Shown here: in pieces, positions 7,534 to 15,113 of the stretch
Position numbering within the stretch: the stretch's first letter is position 1
Layout of the letters: every line of letters begins with the position of its first letter
Assembly (NCBI GenBank): GCA_037385045.1
Contig: JARRNJ010000060.1
Span: 1-28,944, forward strand
Source: JARRNJ01 sp037385045
GTDB lineage: Bacteria > Pseudomonadota > Gammaproteobacteria > JASBUN01
Length of the DNA stretch: 28,944 nt
Direction: 5' to 3'
Position numbers and translations under genes: made by a program
Notes under the pieces: generated by a model
Told to the model about the DNA's origin: nothing
The model's input: only the letters and a program-made list of their open reading frames with translations
Databases searched by the model: none

Positions 7534-9831
7534 GTGCGATTAGGGATTATCGCCTTTCTGCTGGGCGTCTGTGTTCTGCAGCGTCTGACGGTGCTGCCGT
7601 CTTCCCACTGGTGCTGGTTGGCTCCCGGACTCTTGGCGGCGGCCTGGCGCTGGCCGCCGCTGCGGCCGCCAGCCATGGCCGGTGTCGGTTTCCTGTGGGC
7701 GCTGCTGCAGGCGAGCATGGCTCTGCAGCACGTTCTGCCGCCGGCCTGGGAAGGCGTCGACCTGGAGGCGGTGGGACGCATCGCCTCGGTGCCGCGCGAC
7801 GACGTCCGGCGGCTGCGGTTCGTGTTGCGCGTGGACCGCCTTCGCCACGCCGGTCACACCATCCCGGGCCCGCGGCGCCTGCGCCTGAGTTGGTACGGCC
7901 GCGCGCCGCGGCTGCAGGCAGGCGACCGCTGGCGGCTGACCGTGCGCCTGAAACGACCCAGCGGCCTGATGAATCCGGGTACCTTCGACTATGAGCGGTG
8001 GCTGTTCCAGCACCGTATCGACGCCACCGGCTACGTGCGCGACGGTGCCTCCAACCGACGCCTGGCCAGCGGCTGGAGTCTTGACCGGGTACGTCAGCGC
8101 CTCGTGGAGCGTCTGCGTCGGGCACTGGGTCGCGATCGAAACCTGGGCGTGATCACGGCGTTGGCGGTGGGGGAACGCGACGGCATATCGCCGGCACAAT
8201 GGGACCTGCTCAATGCGACCGGGACCAGTCATCTGCTGGCCATTTCGGGTCTTCATATTGGATTGGTGGCCGGCCTGGCGTTCGTGTTGATGCGATGGCT
8301 GTGGTCCCGGTCGCTGCGGCTCACTTTGCGGCTGCCGGCGCCGAAGGCCGCGGCGCTCGCGGGGTTGGCGGCAGCGGCGGCGTATGCGGCGCTGGCCGGA
8401 TTTTCGGTGCCCACCCAGCGGGCATTGATCATGGTGGCGGTGGCATTTGGGGGGTTGCTGCTGGGGCGCTGCCGGCGCCCCGCGGATAGTTTGGCGGTGG
8501 CCCTGTTGCTGGTGTTGCTGTGGGACCCGCTGGCGGTGCTGGCAGCGGGTTTCTGGCTCTCGTTTACCGCCGTGGCGGTGATCCTCTACGGCATGAGCGC
8601 CCGGGTCGGCGGCTCAGGGGTGTGGTGGCGTTGGGGGCGCGTGCAATGGCTGGTGGCCGCGGGACTGCTGCCGTTGAGCCTGGTGTTCTTTCAGCGCCTG
8701 TCCTGGATCGCGCCGGCAGCGAATCTGGTAGCGGTGCCCTGGGTCAGTCTGCTGGTGGTGCCGCTGGTGCTGCTCGGCAGCACGCTGCTGATGCTGGGCG
8801 TCGGCCTCGGCGGCTGGGTACTGCACGGGGCCGGCATTTTGTTGAACTTGTTGTGGCGGTTTCTCGATGTCCTGGCCGCAGTTCCCATGGCGGTCTGGTC
8901 CCAGCAGGCGCCGCCCCTGTGGGCGGTGTTGGCAGCGGCCCTTGGCGGGCTGCTGTTGTTGGCGCCCCGCGGTTTTCCGGCCCGGTGGCTGGCCGCACTG
9001 CTATGGCTGCCGGCGTTTGTGGCGCTGCCGCCGGCGCCGGGCCGCGGTGTCCTGGACCTGACCGTGTTGGACGTGGGCCAGGGATTGGCGGTGGTGGCGC
9101 GTACCCGCCGGCACACCCTGGTGTACGACGCAGGACCGCGTTTCAGCGCCTCGTTCGACGCGGGGGAGGCGGTGGTAGTGCCGTTCCTGCGCAACCTGGG
9201 CGTGCGCCGTATCGACCGGCTGGTGGTCAGTCACGATGACCGCGACCACATGGGCGGCGTCAACTCGGTTCTCCGCCGCCTGGCGGTGGACGACGTGCTC
9301 GCCGGGGTGCCGGAGGCCGTCGCCGGCGTGCGGGCGCGCCAATGCCGGCGCGGCCAGTCCTGGACCTGGGATGCGGTGCGGTTTCGGGTGCTAAGCCCGA
9401 GTTCGAGCTCCACACTCAACGGCAATAATCGTTCCTGTGTCCTGCGCATCGACGCCCCCGGCGGCAGTGTATTGCTGACCGGGGACATACAGGCGGACGT
9501 GGAGAAGCGACTGGTGGCGCAGGTGCCGCGGTGGCTGCCCGTCGATGTGCTCGTGGTGCCGCACCACGGCAGCCGGACTTCGTCGACCGCGGCCTTCGTT
9601 CACCGGGTCAGTCCCGCCTATGCCGTGTTCACCACCGGCTACCGCAATCGTTTCGGATTTCCGCGTCCGGTCGTGGTGGCCCGGTACCGGGCCGCCGGCG
9701 CCGCCTTGTTGGATTCCGCGGCCGACGGGGCAGTGCGGTTCCGGATCGGACCCCTCCGCGGTTTGGGCGCCCCGCAACGCTACCGGGTGGCGGCCGGGCG
9801 GTATTGGAACCGGCATCCGGTTCACAGATAA
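7534..9831 (+). CDS. comEC: DNA internalization-related competence protein ComEC/Rec2
   Basis: ComEC is the inner-membrane channel for single-stranded DNA uptake in natural transformation. The 765-residue protein has the three expected parts: an N-terminal membrane and OB-like DUF4131 region (about 1-190), a multi-span competence domain (about 200-480) with TSHLLAISGLHIGL (231-244) and the PTQRALIMV motif, and a C-terminal metallo-beta-lactamase domain (about 507-750) with LDVGQG, SHDDRDHMGG (566-575), LLTGDIQ and VPHHGSRTSS. All metal-ligand motifs look intact. The start is GTG at 7534 (MRLGIIAFLLG). It leads the run comEC-exbB-exbD-lpxK. No other competence gene is in the window, so competence itself is not shown. 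Confidence 0.94.
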   Translation: MRLGIIAFLLGVCVLQRLTVLPSSHWCWLAPGLLAAAWRWPPLRPPAMAGVGFLWALLQASMALQHVLPPAWEGVDLEAVGRIASVPRDDVRRLRFVLRVDRLRHAGHTIPGPRRLRLSWYGRAPRLQAGDRWRLTVRLKRPSGLMNPGTFDYERWLFQHRIDATGYVRDGASNRRLASGWSLDRVRQRLVERLRRALGRDRNLGVITALAVGERDGISPAQWDLLNATGTSHLLAISGLHIGLVAGLAFVLMRWLWSRSLRLTLRLPAPKAAALAGLAAAAAYAALAGFSVPTQRALIMVAVAFGGLLLGRCRRPADSLAVALLLVLLWDPLAVLAAGFWLSFTAVAVILYGMSARVGGSGVWWRWGRVQWLVAAGLLPLSLVFFQRLSWIAPAANLVAVPWVSLLVVPLVLLGSTLLMLGVGLGGWVLHGAGILLNLLWRFLDVLAAVPMAVWSQQAPPLWAVLAAALGGLLLLAPRGFPARWLAALLWLPAFVALPPAPGRGVLDLTVLDVGQGLAVVARTRRHTLVYDAGPRFSASFDAGEAVVVPFLRNLGVRRIDRLVVSHDDRDHMGGVNSVLRRLAVDDVLAGVPEAVAGVRARQCRRGQSWTWDAVRFRVLSPSSSSTLNGNNRSCVLRIDAPGGSVLLTGDIQADVEKRLVAQVPRWLPVDVLVVPHHGSRTSSTAAFVHRVSPAYAVFTTGYRNRFGFPRPVVVARYRAAGAALLDSAADGAVRFRIGPLRGLGAPQRYRVAAGRYWNRHPVHR

Positions 9832-9929
9832 GGCGCACGGCGGTTTCGGCGGACGGTCGAAATCCAGTATCATCCTGACTTTGGAATCGCCTTCCGACGT
9901 GGGCGCAATCGCAGAAAGGGTCACCAACT

Positions 9930-10562
9930 GTGTGGGAGATCGTAGTATCTGGCGGCTGGTTGATGGTGCCCATCATCGCCTGTTCCATCGCGGCGCTGGG
10001 CATTATCGTTGAACGGCTTTGGGCACTGCAGAGAAAGCGGGTGATACCCAAGCATCTGGTGGCCCAGGTCTGGCACTGGGAGAAGAACAACCAGTTGGAC
10101 AAGGAACGGCTGCGCGCCATGCGCAGCGGCTCGCCGTTGGGCAAAGTGCTGGCGGCGGGCATCGACAACCGCGACAAGCCGCGTGACGTGATGCGCGAGG
10201 CGATCGAGGAAACCGGCCGCCACGAAGTCCATGCGCTGGAGCGTTATCTCAATACCCTCGGCACCATCGCCGCCATCAGTCCGCTGCTGGGCCTGTTGGG
10301 TACGGTGTTCGGCATGATCGAGGTGTTCACCAATCTGGCCGCCCACGGCGCCGGCAACGTCTCCAATCTTGCCGGCGGCATTTCCCAGGCCTTGATCACC
10401 ACCGCTGCCGGACTGGTGGTGGCGATCCCGAGCCTGATGTTCTACCGCTACTTCCGCGGGCGGGTGGATGAGTTGGTGGTTTACATGGAACAGGAAGCCA
10501 TCAAGCTGGTGGAAGTCATGCATGGGCAGCGCAGCCGCGAAGCCGCCAAGGAGGAGGGATGA
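9930..10562 (+). CDS. exbB: ExbB/TolQ/MotA-family proton channel protein
   Basis: This protein forms the inner-membrane proton channel that, with ExbD, uses the proton-motive force to energise TonB-type outer-membrane transport. The 210 residues show an N-terminal membrane helix (about 8-30), a cytoplasmic stretch, and two further helices (about 110-135 with NTLGTIAAISPLLGLLGTV, and 150-180 with GISQALITTAAGLVVAIPSL), matching the family. The start is GTG at 9930, chosen because GAAAGG lies just upstream (9914-9919) and the product begins MWEIVVSGGWLMVPI as in homologues. Its stop overlaps the exbD start (ATGA). No tonB is seen here. Confidence 0.93.
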   Translation: MWEIVVSGGWLMVPIIACSIAALGIIVERLWALQRKRVIPKHLVAQVWHWEKNNQLDKERLRAMRSGSPLGKVLAAGIDNRDKPRDVMREAIEETGRHEVHALERYLNTLGTIAAISPLLGLLGTVFGMIEVFTNLAAHGAGNVSNLAGGISQALITTAAGLVVAIPSLMFYRYFRGRVDELVVYMEQEAIKLVEVMHGQRSREAAKEEG

Positions 10563-10978
10563 ATCTGCGGGGCAAGCGCCGGGAGGATCCCGAGGTCAAC
10601 CTGACGCCGCTGATCGACGTGGTATTTCTGCTGCTGATCTTCTTCATGGTGTCCACCACGTTCAAGCACGAGGCGGATCTCAAGGTGCAGTTGCCCGAGG
10701 CTTCGGCCAAGCCCGAGGCGGTGCAGCAGAATCGGCTCGAAGTGGTCATTGACGCCAAGGGCCAGTTCTTCGTCAATGACAAGCGGCTGGTGAACCGGCG
10801 CGTGAACACCTTGAAACGTGCGCTGCAGGAGGCCGCCGGCGGGCGTAAGAATCTGCCGCTGGTAATCCGCGCCGACGGCCGCACCCCGCACCAGGCGGTG
10901 GTCACGGCAATGGACGCGGCGGCGCAACTGGGCATCGTTCATTTGTCCATCGCCACCGTCCACGCCAACGAGCCGTAG
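10559..10978 (+). CDS. exbD: ExbD/TolR-family biopolymer transport protein
   Basis: The 139-residue partner of ExbB has a short basic N-terminus (MNLRGKRRED), the conserved NLTPLIDVVFLLLIFFMV membrane helix (about 14-31) with the proton-carrying Asp20, and a periplasmic domain with DAKGQFFVNDKRL and LVIRADGRTPHQAVV. It starts four bases before the exbB stop, so translation is coupled. The next gene here is lpxK, whereas msbA usually stands between them in related bacteria. Confidence 0.93.
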   Translation: MNLRGKRREDPEVNLTPLIDVVFLLLIFFMVSTTFKHEADLKVQLPEASAKPEAVQQNRLEVVIDAKGQFFVNDKRLVNRRVNTLKRALQEAAGGRKNLPLVIRADGRTPHQAVVTAMDAAAQLGIVHLSIATVHANEP

Positions 10979-11072
10979 CCCTCATGGTTCCGTGGGCGAA
11001 GATCTTGCGGCGGTACGGGGGCCGGAATTGCCCGGAACATTCGCATCCGGTCCCGCGCCCGCGGCCGTCTCC

Positions 11073-12086
11073 ATGAACCTCGAGGATATCTGGTACCGCA
11101 AGCATGCCCTGGTGTGGGTGTTGCTGCCGCTGTCGTGGCTGTATTGCCTGCTGGTACGCACGCGGCGCTGGGCCTACCGGTCGGGCATCCTCAATGTGTA
11201 TACGCCGCCGGTGCCGGTGGTGGTGATCGGCAACGTCACAGTGGGTGGCACGGGCAAGACGCCGCTGGTGGCGTGGCTGGTGGAGCGCTTGCGCGACGCC
11301 GGTTTCCGCCCGGCCGTCGTCAGCCGTGGCTACGGCGGCAAGGCGCGCCACTGGCCCCAGCAGGTGCGGCCCGACAGTGATCCGATGATGGTGGGTGACG
11401 AGCCGCTGTTGTTGGCCCGGCGTTGCCGCTGCCCCATCGCGGTGGCGCCCGATCGCAGCGCCGCGGTGCGGGCGTTGTTGGAACACAGCGATTGCGATGT
11501 GATCGTCTCCGATGACGGCCTGCAGCACTACGCCCTGGGCCGGACCATCGAAGTGGCGGTAGTCGATGGCGTGCGGCGCCTGGGCAATGCCCGGTGTCTG
11601 CCCGCGGGGCCTCTGCGCGAACCACGCCGCCGGTTGCAGGACGTGGATTTCGTGGTGTGCAACGGCGCTCCGGGGCGGCTCGAGTACGCGATGAAGCTGG
11701 TCGGCGACGAGCTCCGAGACTTGAACGACGAAGGCCGCGCATGCACACTCGAATCCTTGCGCGGCCAGGTCGTGCACGCGGTGGCCGGAATCGGCAACCC
11801 GCAGCGGTTCTTTTCCCGCCTGCGCGACGCCGGGTTGTCGGTGCGGGAGCACCCGTTTCCCGACCACCATGCGTTCCGGACGGAGGATCTGCAGTTTGGC
11901 GACGGCTTGCCGGTGGTGATGACGGAAAAGGATGCGGTGAAATGCCGCCGCTTCGCGCCGGCCAATGCCTGGTATCTGCCGGTGGCTGCCGAGGTGGACG
12001 AGCGGTTCGGTCCGCGGTTGCTGGCAATGCTGCATGAACGCCGCATGGAGCGTCGGGCGTCTCCGATGGCGCCGACGAGTGGTTGA
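11073..12086 (+). CDS. lpxK: Tetraacyldisaccharide 4'-kinase
   Basis: LpxK phosphorylates the 4' position of the tetraacyldisaccharide precursor of lipid A at the inner membrane. The protein has the membrane-associated N-terminus MNLEDIWYRKHALVW and LLPLSWLYCL, the Walker A GNVTVGGTGKTP (53-64), VVSRGYGGKA, DVIVSDDGLQHY with the catalytic Asp pair, GNARCLPAGPLREP and the late VVMTEKDAVKC. The frame is open from a GTG at 10992, but the 27 extra residues are low-complexity and unlike homologues, so I choose ATG 11073, giving 337 residues (E. coli 328). Neither start has a clear Shine-Dalgarno. It is followed by trm112 and kdsB in the usual order. Confidence 0.94.
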   Translation: MNLEDIWYRKHALVWVLLPLSWLYCLLVRTRRWAYRSGILNVYTPPVPVVVIGNVTVGGTGKTPLVAWLVERLRDAGFRPAVVSRGYGGKARHWPQQVRPDSDPMMVGDEPLLLARRCRCPIAVAPDRSAAVRALLEHSDCDVIVSDDGLQHYALGRTIEVAVVDGVRRLGNARCLPAGPLREPRRRLQDVDFVVCNGAPGRLEYAMKLVGDELRDLNDEGRACTLESLRGQVVHAVAGIGNPQRFFSRLRDAGLSVREHPFPDHHAFRTEDLQFGDGLPVVMTEKDAVKCRRFAPANAWYLPVAAEVDERFGPRLLAMLHERRMERRASPMAPTSG

Positions 12087-12126
12087 ATCGCGTACCGCCG
12101 GGTGCGCTTGTGGTTGAGGTTTGCCA

Positions 12127-12321
12127 ATGGACATGAAACTTCTGGACATACTCGCGTGCCCAGTGTGCAAGGGGCCGCTGGTTTACGAAAAGAAAGCCCA
12201 AGAGCTCATCTGCCGTGCCGACCGTTTGGCGTATCCGATCCGCGACGGCATACCGGTGATGCTGGAGGAAGAGGCCCGGGAACTGGCGCCGGACGAGGAA
12301 GTGGAACAGACGGGGATCTGA
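12127..12321 (+). CDS. Trm112 family protein (YcaR-like)
   Basis: A 64-residue protein with the Trm112 pattern: MDMKLLDILACPVCKGPL (CxxC at about 11-14), a third Cys in ELICRADRLAYPIRDGIPVML, and an acidic tail. Eukaryotic Trm112 activates methyltransferases; the bacterial homologue next to kdsB has no settled role. The canonical zinc site would need a fourth Cys, which is missing here, as in many bacterial members. The ATG at 12127 is preferred because GAGGT lies six bases upstream (12116-12120); a TTG at 12121 is also in frame. It sits between lpxK and kdsB as in E. coli ycaR. Confidence 0.9.
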   Translation: MDMKLLDILACPVCKGPLVYEKKAQELICRADRLAYPIRDGIPVMLEEEARELAPDEEVEQTGI

Positions 12322-12369
12322 GCGTCCGGTTGCCAGTACGCTGGCCGCGGAGGGGACTGAATCGCCATC

Positions 12370-13164
12370 ATGCATGAACCGCCTCGCTTCAAGGTGGCCA
12401 TTCCGGCACGCTACGCCTCCACGCGCCTGCCCGGCAAACCCCTGCGGACGTTGGCCGGCCGGCCGCTGATCCAACATGTGTATGACCGGGCCGTGGAGAG
12501 CGGCGCCGAGGAAGTGGTCATCGCCACGGATGACCCGCGCATCGTGTCCGCCGCGGAGGCGTTCGGCGCCCGGGTCTGCATGACAGCGCCGGAGCATCCA
12601 TCGGGTACCGACCGGCTGGCGGAAGTGGCGCGCCGGCTGGGTTGGAAGGCCGACGAAATCGTCGTCAACCTCCAGGGTGACGAGCCCTTGATGCATCCGG
12701 ACCTGATTCGGCGCCTGGCGACGGACCTCGCCCGGTTTGGGGACGCCGAGATCGCGACGGTGTGTACGCCCATTCACACCACCGCCGAACTGTTCGATCC
12801 CCACGTGGTCAAGGTGGTCATGGACAAGGACGGCTATGCGCTGTATTTCAGCCGCGCGCCGGTGCCTTGGGACCGGGACGCCTTCGCGGTGACCACGGAG
12901 GAACTGCCGCAGGGCGCACAGCACTTTCGCCATATCGGCCTGTATGCTTATCGCGCCGGCTTTCTTGAGCGATACAACGGTCTTGCGCCTTGTTATCTCG
13001 AACGCACCGAGTCTCTCGAGCAGCTGCGCGCCTTGTGGAGCGGCGTGCGGATTCATGTCCTGCACAGCGACCGGCCTCCGGGACACGGTGTGGATACACA
13101 GGACGATCTCGAACGGGTGGAACGACTGCTGGCGACATCGCAGCGGACCCCGTTGGCCGACTGA
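12370..13164 (+). CDS. kdsB: 3-deoxy-manno-octulosonate cytidylyltransferase
   Basis: KdsB couples Kdo to CTP, forming CMP-Kdo for the inner core of lipopolysaccharide. The 264-residue protein begins with the nucleotide-binding PARYASTRLPGKPL (about 12-25), then VVIATDDPRI, HPSGTDRLAEV, VNLQGDEPLMHP (metal-binding Asp), and the late HIGLYAYRAGFL, ERTESLEQLR and DTQDDLERV, all standard. It follows trm112 by 48 bases and ends 11 bases from the stop of a convergent small gene. Confidence 0.95.
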   Translation: MHEPPRFKVAIPARYASTRLPGKPLRTLAGRPLIQHVYDRAVESGAEEVVIATDDPRIVSAAEAFGARVCMTAPEHPSGTDRLAEVARRLGWKADEIVVNLQGDEPLMHPDLIRRLATDLARFGDAEIATVCTPIHTTAELFDPHVVKVVMDKDGYALYFSRAPVPWDRDAFAVTTEELPQGAQHFRHIGLYAYRAGFLERYNGLAPCYLERTESLEQLRALWSGVRIHVLHSDRPPGHGVDTQDDLERVERLLATSQRTPLAD

Positions 13165-13175
13165 GTGTTACATCG

Positions 13176-13445
13176 TCAGCCGTCGATCAAATCGAGGGCC
13201 AGGAACCGCGGATGCAGGGCCGAGCGTTCCGCGGTCAAAACCGGTACGGTATAGGTTTCCGGAACCCGCCGGCCGGGGTTGCCGAACTGGTTGGTTTGGA
13301 TCATGTCCCGCCGCGCGTCCATCAATACAATGGACGGCCCGTCCTCGAGCACCTCGATTACCCGGCAGATCATGCCTTCATGGCGCACATGCAGGCCGAT
13401 CATGCCCCGTAGCTGCTCGATGGTGATGTTGATGTAGGGGGGCAT
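13176..13445 (-). CDS. Conserved-looking small protein of unknown function
   Basis: An 89-residue cytoplasmic protein that I cannot assign. It has no signal peptide or membrane segment. The middle reads like a small beta-barrel (GLHVRHEGMICRVIEVLED, then PSIVLMDARRDMIQTNQFG), with alternating hydrophobic residues as in SH3 or OB-type folds, and the end holds PRFLALDLIDG. That it is real is supported by its protein-like composition, its placement filling the gap between kdsB and the phosphatase gene, and its near-touching convergence with kdsB. The plus-strand frames over the same bases give less protein-like sequence. Confidence 0.65.
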   Translation of the reverse strand: MPPYINITIEQLRGMIGLHVRHEGMICRVIEVLEDGPSIVLMDARRDMIQTNQFGNPGRRVPETYTVPVLTAERSALHPRFLALDLIDG

Positions 13446-13450
13446 GGGAT

Positions 13451-13481
13451 TTGTCTCGGGTGGGTGGAGTGCGGGTATAAT
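13451..13481 (+). promoter_or_regulatory. Possible promoter for the tyrosine phosphatase gene
   Basis: A perfect -10 TATAAT lies at 13476-13481, with TTGTCT at 13451-13456 as a -35 candidate at the long spacing of 19. The predicted leader of about 75 nt includes a 10-bp palindrome AATGATCATT (13504-13513). Confidence 0.35.
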
Positions 13482-13564
13482 TGTGTTCTTAAACGTCTTT
13501 CAGAATGATCATTTATTAGACCGCCTGTGACAAGGAAGGATCCGCAGGCTTGTCGGAGATCTAC

Positions 13565-14038
13565 ATGGTCCGTGTGTTGTTTGTCTGCCTCGGCAATATC
13601 TGCCGTTCCCCCACCGCGCAGGGGGTGTTCGCAAAAATGGTCGGCGACGAAGGCCTCGGCGAAGCTGTCGTTGTCGATTCCGCCGGTACCCATGCTTACC
13701 ACATCGGCGAGCGGCCCGATCCGCGGGCGCAGAAGGCGGCGTTGAAACGGGCCATCGATCTCAGCGCCTTGCGCGCCCGGCGGGTGGTGCCAGAGGATTT
13801 CGAGGAGTTCGACTACGTGGTGGCAATGGACCGCGGCAACTTTGAGCACCTCCAGTCCATGTGTCCGCCGGCAGCGCAGCACAAATTACATCTGTTCCTG
13901 AACTTTGCGCCGGAGCTGAACCTGGACGAAGTTCCGGATCCTTACTATGGCGGACCCGCCGGATTCGAGCGCGTCATCGACCTGATCGAGGATGCGTCCC
14001 GCGGGCTGATCGCACACATTCGCGAACGCCACCGCTAG
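13565..14038 (+). CDS. Low-molecular-weight protein-tyrosine phosphatase
   Basis: A 157-residue phosphatase with the P-loop CLGNICRS (residues 8-15; nucleophile Cys8, Arg14) right after the first strand, the DSAGTHAYHIGERPDPRA segment, and the general-acid Asp in EVPDPYYGG. Homologues dephosphorylate tyrosine kinases or small phosphoesters; the partner is not indicated here, and no tyrosine kinase or capsule gene is near. ATG 13565 is chosen over an in-frame TTG at 13550 because GGAG precedes it and homologues begin MVRVLFVCLGN. It ends 46 bases from the end of the rne tail, with a hairpin in between. Confidence 0.93.
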   Translation: MVRVLFVCLGNICRSPTAQGVFAKMVGDEGLGEAVVVDSAGTHAYHIGERPDPRAQKAALKRAIDLSALRARRVVPEDFEEFDYVVAMDRGNFEHLQSMCPPAAQHKLHLFLNFAPELNLDEVPDPYYGGPAGFERVIDLIEDASRGLIAHIRERHR

Positions 14039-14040
14039 GG

Positions 14041-14066
14041 CCGCACGGGGTTGGGGCCCCGTGCGG
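14041..14066. terminator. Strong hairpin between convergent genes
   Basis: CCGCACGGGG (14041-14050) pairs perfectly with CCCCGTGCGG (14057-14066) around a six-base loop TTGGGG, three bases after the phosphatase stop and 19 bases past the end of the rne tail. It is placed like a bidirectional terminator. Neither side has a T run, so it may only block exonucleases or act with Rho. Confidence 0.55.
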
Positions 14067-14084
14067 ACTTCCCCTGGGCAAGGA

Positions 14085-15062
14085 TCACTGGCCTTCCTTG
14101 GCTTCGCCGGTGCGCGGCGGCGCGTCTTCGACCGGTCGCGACTGTGTCTGTCCCGGTTGCTCGCCCGATCTGGCCGGTGTCGCGGACATCGGTGCCGGGC
14201 TTGACGTCGGCCCGGGGGGCGTCGCCGGCGCGGGGGTTGGCGCAGGTCCGGCTGGGGCGGCGGTCGCGGTTTCGGGCTGCGGCCGAGGGGCCGGGTGCGG
14301 CGTCGCCGGCGCCTCGGGTTCACGGGGTCCCGGTGCGGACTCCTTCCACATCGCCGGCGGGCCGGCGTCGGGTCTGGCTGCCGGGGGCGGCGGTGCCGCC
14401 GGGCCGGAAGGCGGCGACGATTCGCCTGCAACCGAGGGCCTCACCGGATCGGATGGTGGCGCCTCGGCGACTTTTTCCGCTGCGCCGGGGCGCGATGGGG
14501 CGGCTGGGGCGGATTCGGCAGCCGAAGTCGGCTTCATTTCCGCGGTGGTGGCGGACGTGTTGGCCGGTGGCGGCGTCGCCCGCTCGGGTTGCTCGCGCGG
14601 GGTATTCTCACCGGCGGCGGGCGGTTGCGTCGGCGGCGTTTGGTTGGGTGCCGCTTCGTTCGGACGCTTGCCGGCGTCGTCGGGCCGGTTCTCGGGCACC
14701 ACCGTGCCTGCGCCATCGGCCGACGTCGTCTCGTCGGCCGATGGCGTTTGGGCATTGTGATCGCCGGAGGCGGTTTTGCGCCGCCGGCGGCCGCCGCGAC
14801 GACCGCGTCGGCTGCTGCGCTGTCCGTTGCTCTTGCGGCGCGCTTCGCCGCTGTCTTCCTCGGGCTTGGTTTCGTGTTCGTTCCTGCCTTTGGTTTCGGC
14901 CGCGGCACTCGTCCGTTCCTGGTTGCGGGCCTCGGCCGCCTTGGCGTCGGGCGCGGTGGCGCCGGCGGACGCAGTCTCCGCCGGGGCCTTGCGGCGGGCC
15001 GACCCTTGGCTGCGGCGGCCCTGTTGCGAGCCGTTCTTGTGACTTGGTTCGTTACCTCGATT
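14085..15062 (-). pseudogene. rne: RNase E C-terminal tail, separated from the catalytic part
   Basis: After TAG at 15063-15065 the same frame as rne is open for 325 codons to the stop at 14085. It has the composition of an RNase E scaffold tail: NRGNEPSHKNGSQQGRR at the start, an Arg-rich RNA-binding stretch (RRGRRGGRRRRK, near 14780-14815), then a long Pro/Ala/Glu/Thr-rich disordered part ending GEAKEGQ. No start codon with a ribosome site follows the stop, so it is unlikely to be made as a separate protein; the first GTG in frame is at 14702. In intact RNase E this region would anchor degradosome partners and RNA. Plus-strand frames are also open here because of the biased composition; they are shadows. 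Confidence 0.75.
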
Positions 15063-15083
15063 CTACACGAGCACGGCCACAGG

Positions 15084-15098
15084 CCACGTGGCACGTGG
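15084..15098. repeat. 15-bp palindrome inside the interrupted part of rne
   Basis: CCACGTG (15084-15090) and CACGTGG (15092-15098) are perfect inverted arms around one base. It lies between the two in-frame stop codons that split rne, so it may mark the site of the lesion or be a place where sequence was misread. Confidence 0.45.
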
Positions 15099-15113
15099 AG
15101 GCCCGCAGTGGAC

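Noticed and set aside
10984..11076. 30-codon frame ending at the lpxK ATG, possible leader peptide or msbA remnant
   Set aside because: It has no ribosome site, no similarity to MsbA and a Pro/Arg-rich composition expected by chance.
11320..13086. Minus-strand frame of 588 codons opposite lpxK, trm112 and kdsB
   Set aside because: It spans three well-supported plus-strand genes and their gaps, with no family similarity.
14702..14704. GTG start making the rne tail a separate protein
   Set aside because: The tail frame is open and tail-like for 120 codons upstream of it, and no ribosome site precedes it.
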